Source: Panulirus ornatus
Taxonomy: Eukaryota; Arthropoda; Malacostraca; Decapoda; Palinuridae
Length of the DNA: 64,000 bases
Direction of reading: 5' to 3'
Assembly (NCBI RefSeq): GCF_036320965.1
Contig: NC_092231.1
Span: forward strand, 23,269,394 to 23,333,393
In this document: piece after piece, positions 61,305-64,000 of the stretch
Layout of the letters: every line of letters begins with the position of its first letter
How positions within the stretch are numbered: the stretch's first letter is position 1
Notes under the pieces: model-generated
Told to the model about the DNA's origin: nothing
What the model saw: only the letters and a program-made list of their open reading frames with translations
The model's database searches: none
Program-made: the position numbers and the translations under genes

Positions 61305-62445
61305 AAGGTCACTCCTCATTCTTCTCTCTTCAAAGGTGGGCAGATTGAAGGCTTCTAGCCTTAATTCTGGTACCGTCTTTTTTGCTCTCCTCTGAACCTA
61401 TTTTTATTTGGTGTTTGTGCTGCTGTATGTACGGTGGGTGAACTTTAGAAGCGTAATCTTGCTTTGGCCTTATGTAGGATGAGAATAGTTTGCTAGATAT
61501 TTCCTTATCCATAAACTCGTATCCGGTTCTAGTATTTGCCAGCAGACAGGTGGTCGCCATAAATAAACCCCCACAGCCTGGTGACAGGTTAGAAGTGATG
61601 TTGACCTCCAAGTCTTTCTCATATTCTTGCAGCTTATTTTTCTGCTGATTGAGTATCATATCGAAGCCTCTTTCACGGTGACCCATCTGCGTTAATTTAC
61701 ACTTACTCTGGTTGAACTTCCTTAACATTTATCAGACTTACTCTGGAGCCTTCAAGTTCTTCTTGTAGGGTGGTGCAATCTTCCTAACTTTCCACATGTT
61801 CTGGTGAGAGACCACATCTGTCCCAAAATAGAACCTTGCAGCACTCCACTACTGACCTCAACCCATTTCGAGAAGGCTCCTCTGACATGCGTCTTGTGTT
61901 CACTTCCACTCGAATAATCTTCTCTCCATCAGAAAAGTCTTCCTTTTCTCCTACCCGTGATCCAGATTTTTAACCAGCCCTCCCATGTGGTAGAGTGTCA
62001 AATGCTTTCTGGCATTCCAGATACAAACAACCCGGACACCCTTCCCTTTTGTCTAATACAGAGCTCACTCTCTCGTAGAAATTCCAAGAGCTTTATTACA
62101 CATAATATTTCCCTAAAACCGCATTTTCTCTCACTCAAATAATTTCTCCACAGTAGAAGGTCATCCATTTGATTCCTGATAATCTTCTCCAGAGCTTAAC
62201 GGAACAGACACATATGGGAGACAGGTTTATAGTTCAGTGCCTCTTCCCGGTCGCCTTTCTTTTAGAACTCTGTGACCTTCGCCCCTTTTCCACTTCCTTG
62301 GCATTTTGTCTTGCTCCAGCAGCATCTTGTGCAGTATTTCATCAGGTTTGTCCTGTGTATCTGCTCACATCTTCAAAACATAAGGTACAATTTCATCAGG
62401 ACCTTGTGAGGGTCAAGGCCTTTTAGTACTCTGTTTATACTCTAG
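61305..62445 (-). pseudogene. Non-LTR retrotransposon fragment, family A (RT domain)
   Basis: Minus strand. The 62.42-62.0 kb part matches 10.47-10.1 kb and includes the region of the KAFDxVPH box (GCATTTGACACTCTACCACA, the KAFDTLPH codons, near 62.0 kb). The frame at 61728-61330 is long and readable: FNQSKCKLTQMGHRERGFD, EKDLEVNITSNLSPG, CLLANTRTGYEFMDKEI and FSSYIRPKQDYASKVHPPYI, matching the RT thumb 'KDLGVxI...LLANIRxxxxxxDKE...YIRPKLEYASQVW'. It ends near 61310 without the C-terminal part. Fewer breaks than the other copies suggest it is younger. Confidence 0.87.
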
Positions 62446-62497
62446 ATGCAAGTGTGCGTGTGATTACCATTCGTGATTACTATTTGTGTGTAACACA

Positions 62498-62575
<78 letters not shown>

Positions 62576-62592
62576 TACACACACACACACAC
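62498..62592. repeat. (CA)n microsatellite
   Basis: About 46 CA dinucleotides with two ATACATAC interruptions; in minus sense the (GT)n tail of the SINE at 62.6 kb. Confidence 0.97.
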
Positions 62593-62761
62593 GCATAATA
62601 CACCAGCCTAAGCTAGGTACCCATTTATTGACCAACAGTGCTAAAGGAAGGATGAAGGGCTGGGATGGCTGCGAGCCGATTGCTGCGCCGGGGTTTGGAA
62701 TCCGGGTGGGTTTGTGCGCGAATCACGGTCAGCGACGCTACCCATTACATCACGGAAGCCC

Positions 62762-62763
<2 letters not shown>
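62593..62763 (-). mobile_element. tRNA-derived SINE, copy 2
   Basis: Minus strand: the 5' end reads GGCTTCCGTGATGTAATGGG then TAGCG, like a tRNA acceptor plus A box. About 40 bp on, CCCGGATTCCAAACCCCGG (62688-62706) is B-box/T-arm-like. The body ends with AATAAATGGGTACCTAGCTT then AGGC, matching the SINE at 32.5 kb. The B box is imperfect and the molecule could not form a normal tRNA, as expected for a SINE. Confidence 0.7.

Positions 62764-62791
<28 letters not shown>
62764..62791. repeat. (GT)n microsatellite
   Basis: About 14 GT dinucleotides at the head side of the SINE, complementary to the CA block on the other side. Confidence 0.95.
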
Positions 62792-62794
<3 letters not shown>

Positions 62795-62799
62795 AATGA

Positions 62800-63460
62800 A
62801 AAACACTTAAATCATCAGAATTAGCCATAGTGTTCTGTCAGTGCTTCGAGGCGGTGAGAAATCATCATTTTCGTAGAGTTTGGAAACTTTGCCTTTTTTT
62901 TTTATGTTGATGTAGAATGTTCCTCTGTTGACGACCTGAAAACTTGTAATGGGTAAAGTTTCCCCTGAGGAACGCTATAACATTTGCCAGTGGAAGCCAC
63001 TGAAGTATCTGTACAGTTATCTAAATACTGTTCTTGCCACTTCTTTCTGTCTCTTCCCCTTCACAAACACACTTGTCCGTTTTCTTTTCTTTTTGACTTG
63101 AATTTTTCCGTTTTCTTTTCCGTAGTTACTGATTATATTTGTAACAGTTATCTTTAACCTACATGTCTTTGACTCTTCTGATAGCCATTATTTCTTTTTT
63201 CGCTTCCTTTTGTCTCCGTCATTTCTATATCTGCTTTCTTAAGTGTCCTTTGCTTTTTATCTCTAACCTTATCTGTCATTTTCTTCACTACCTCGCAGTA
63301 TATCGTAGAGCAGGGCACATATATCTGTCTGTTATCTGTATTTCTCTTCCATCCTCTCTGTATCTAAGGTTTCATCTATCATAGACGTTACGTGTAAAGA
63401 AAATAATTCTTTCATCGTCGTGTTGATTATTTTCTTACGTGTCCTGAGGAATTCTTTTCT
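62800..63460. other. No confident feature; may contain a family A inter-domain fragment on the minus strand
   Basis: The pyrimidine-rich stretch at 63030-63400 reads on the minus strand as a Lys/Arg-rich sequence resembling the segment between endonuclease and RT in the 10.6-kb and 25.3-kb copies, but no diagnostic motif was found. Confidence 0.35.
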
Positions 63461-63464
63461 TGAA

Positions 63465-63610
63465 CTCCTTCACCTTCGAGGCTGCGCTCCGCGCGTGAGC
63501 TCGGTAAGGTAGGCTCCTTTGGGATGGAAAGCCCTCCACGATACTGTACTCCTTTCCTCCTGCTGGTGGGGTCACTGAACACTCTTAATGGTGGTACAAC
63601 GTAATATGTA
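63465..63610 (+). repeat. Dispersed repeat R150, copy 2
   Basis: CGAGGCTGCGCTCCGCGCGT, GAGCTCGG, GGCTCCTTTGGGAT and GATACTGTACTCC follow the same order as at 4.35-4.46 kb; a weaker match extends to GTACAACGTAA. Confidence 0.7.
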
Positions 63611-63826
63611 TCATATCGTAACTACCAACAAGTTTGTGGATCTAAGATTTTACCACAATTGTTAGAATATCCCGGAAGCTAGGATCATGTGGACTGGATA
63701 CAGCTGGTGTCTGTATTTTGAATTTGATTCATATTGTTTTTGTAGTAGCTTGTTTTGTGTGCTGGACCTTAGTTGATCATTGATCTCGTAGAAAATGAAG
63801 ATAAATACTTTCCTCTGTCTGGAGTG

Positions 63827-64000
63827 TCTTCTTCTTCTTCTTCTTCTTCTTCTTCTTCTTCTTCTTCTTCTTCTTCTTCTTCTTCTTCTTCTTTAATTCT
63901 TCTTCTTCTTCTTTCCTTCTTCTTCTTCTTCTTCTCCTCCTCCTCCTCCTCCTCCTCCTCCTCCTCCTCCTCCTCCTCCTCCTCTTCCTCCTACCGCTCC
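63827..64000. repeat. (CTT)n then (CTC)n trinucleotide arrays
   Basis: About 21 CTT triplets at 63827-63892, a short TTAATTCTT break, more CTT, then about 16 CTC triplets from 63935, running nearly to the window edge. Confidence 0.97.

Overview
This window looks like intergenic DNA from a large, repeat-rich animal genome, most likely a crustacean and probably a decapod (moderate confidence). The reasons are very dense dinucleotide microsatellites, many decayed non-LTR retrotransposon copies, degenerate CCTAA/TTAGG-like tracts of the arthropod telomere type, and repeat-tail sequences of the 'ACCTCGCTAAYGCGGG' kind that I associate from memory with decapod genomes. I found no convincing host protein-coding gene, rRNA or functional tRNA. 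Almost every long open frame is a by-product of tandem repeats.

Layout. 0-4.5 kb: a reverse-transcriptase relic, C-rich low-complexity DNA and degenerate tandem repeats. 4.5-8.1 kb: a 3.55-kb array of about 236 units of 15 bp, open in frame for about 1190 codons. 9.2-12.9 kb: the most complete retroelement, a minus-strand non-LTR element (family A) with recognisable endonuclease and reverse-transcriptase parts, broken by stops and frameshifts. 15.2-15.9 kb and 20.5 kb: two related foldback (inverted-repeat) structures whose arms are 21-bp tandem repeats. 17.6-19.3 kb: large (CT)n and (GT)n blocks. 22.2-25.6 kb: two more family A copies in opposite orientations. 26.2-30.9 kb: two abutting, almost perfectly homogeneous minisatellites, 70 x 29 bp and 55 x 48 bp. 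32.5-33.9 kb: a tRNA-like SINE fused to a short LINE derivative and a (TA)n block, then a third RT family. 40.1-43.2 kb: a 34-bp array, an internally deleted family B LINE, a (CA)n(CG)n block and a 32-bp array. 44.4-48.1 kb: successive minisatellites with 23-, 32-, 23-, 47- and 52-bp units. 48.8-49.9 kb: a second internally deleted family B copy. 51.5-59.1 kb: more degenerate arrays with 28-, 30-, 31-, 41- and 45-bp units. 61.3-62.8 kb: a family A fragment and a tRNA-derived SINE between opposed CA and GT blocks.

How the parts relate. Three non-LTR lineages seeded the window. Family B 3' tails ('GCTACCTCGCTAAYGCGGG') and family A 3' ends repeatedly lead into microsatellites, which suggests that retroelement tails were the source of many TA/CA arrays. 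Short elements at 20.0 and 32.7 kb combine family B 5'-leader and 3'-tail sequence and look like non-autonomous derivatives. A 60-70 bp dispersed repeat occurs at four places, twice as tandem copies. Nothing here shows an operon-like or pathway-like gene system; the unusual biology lies in the tandem-repeat and foldback architecture.
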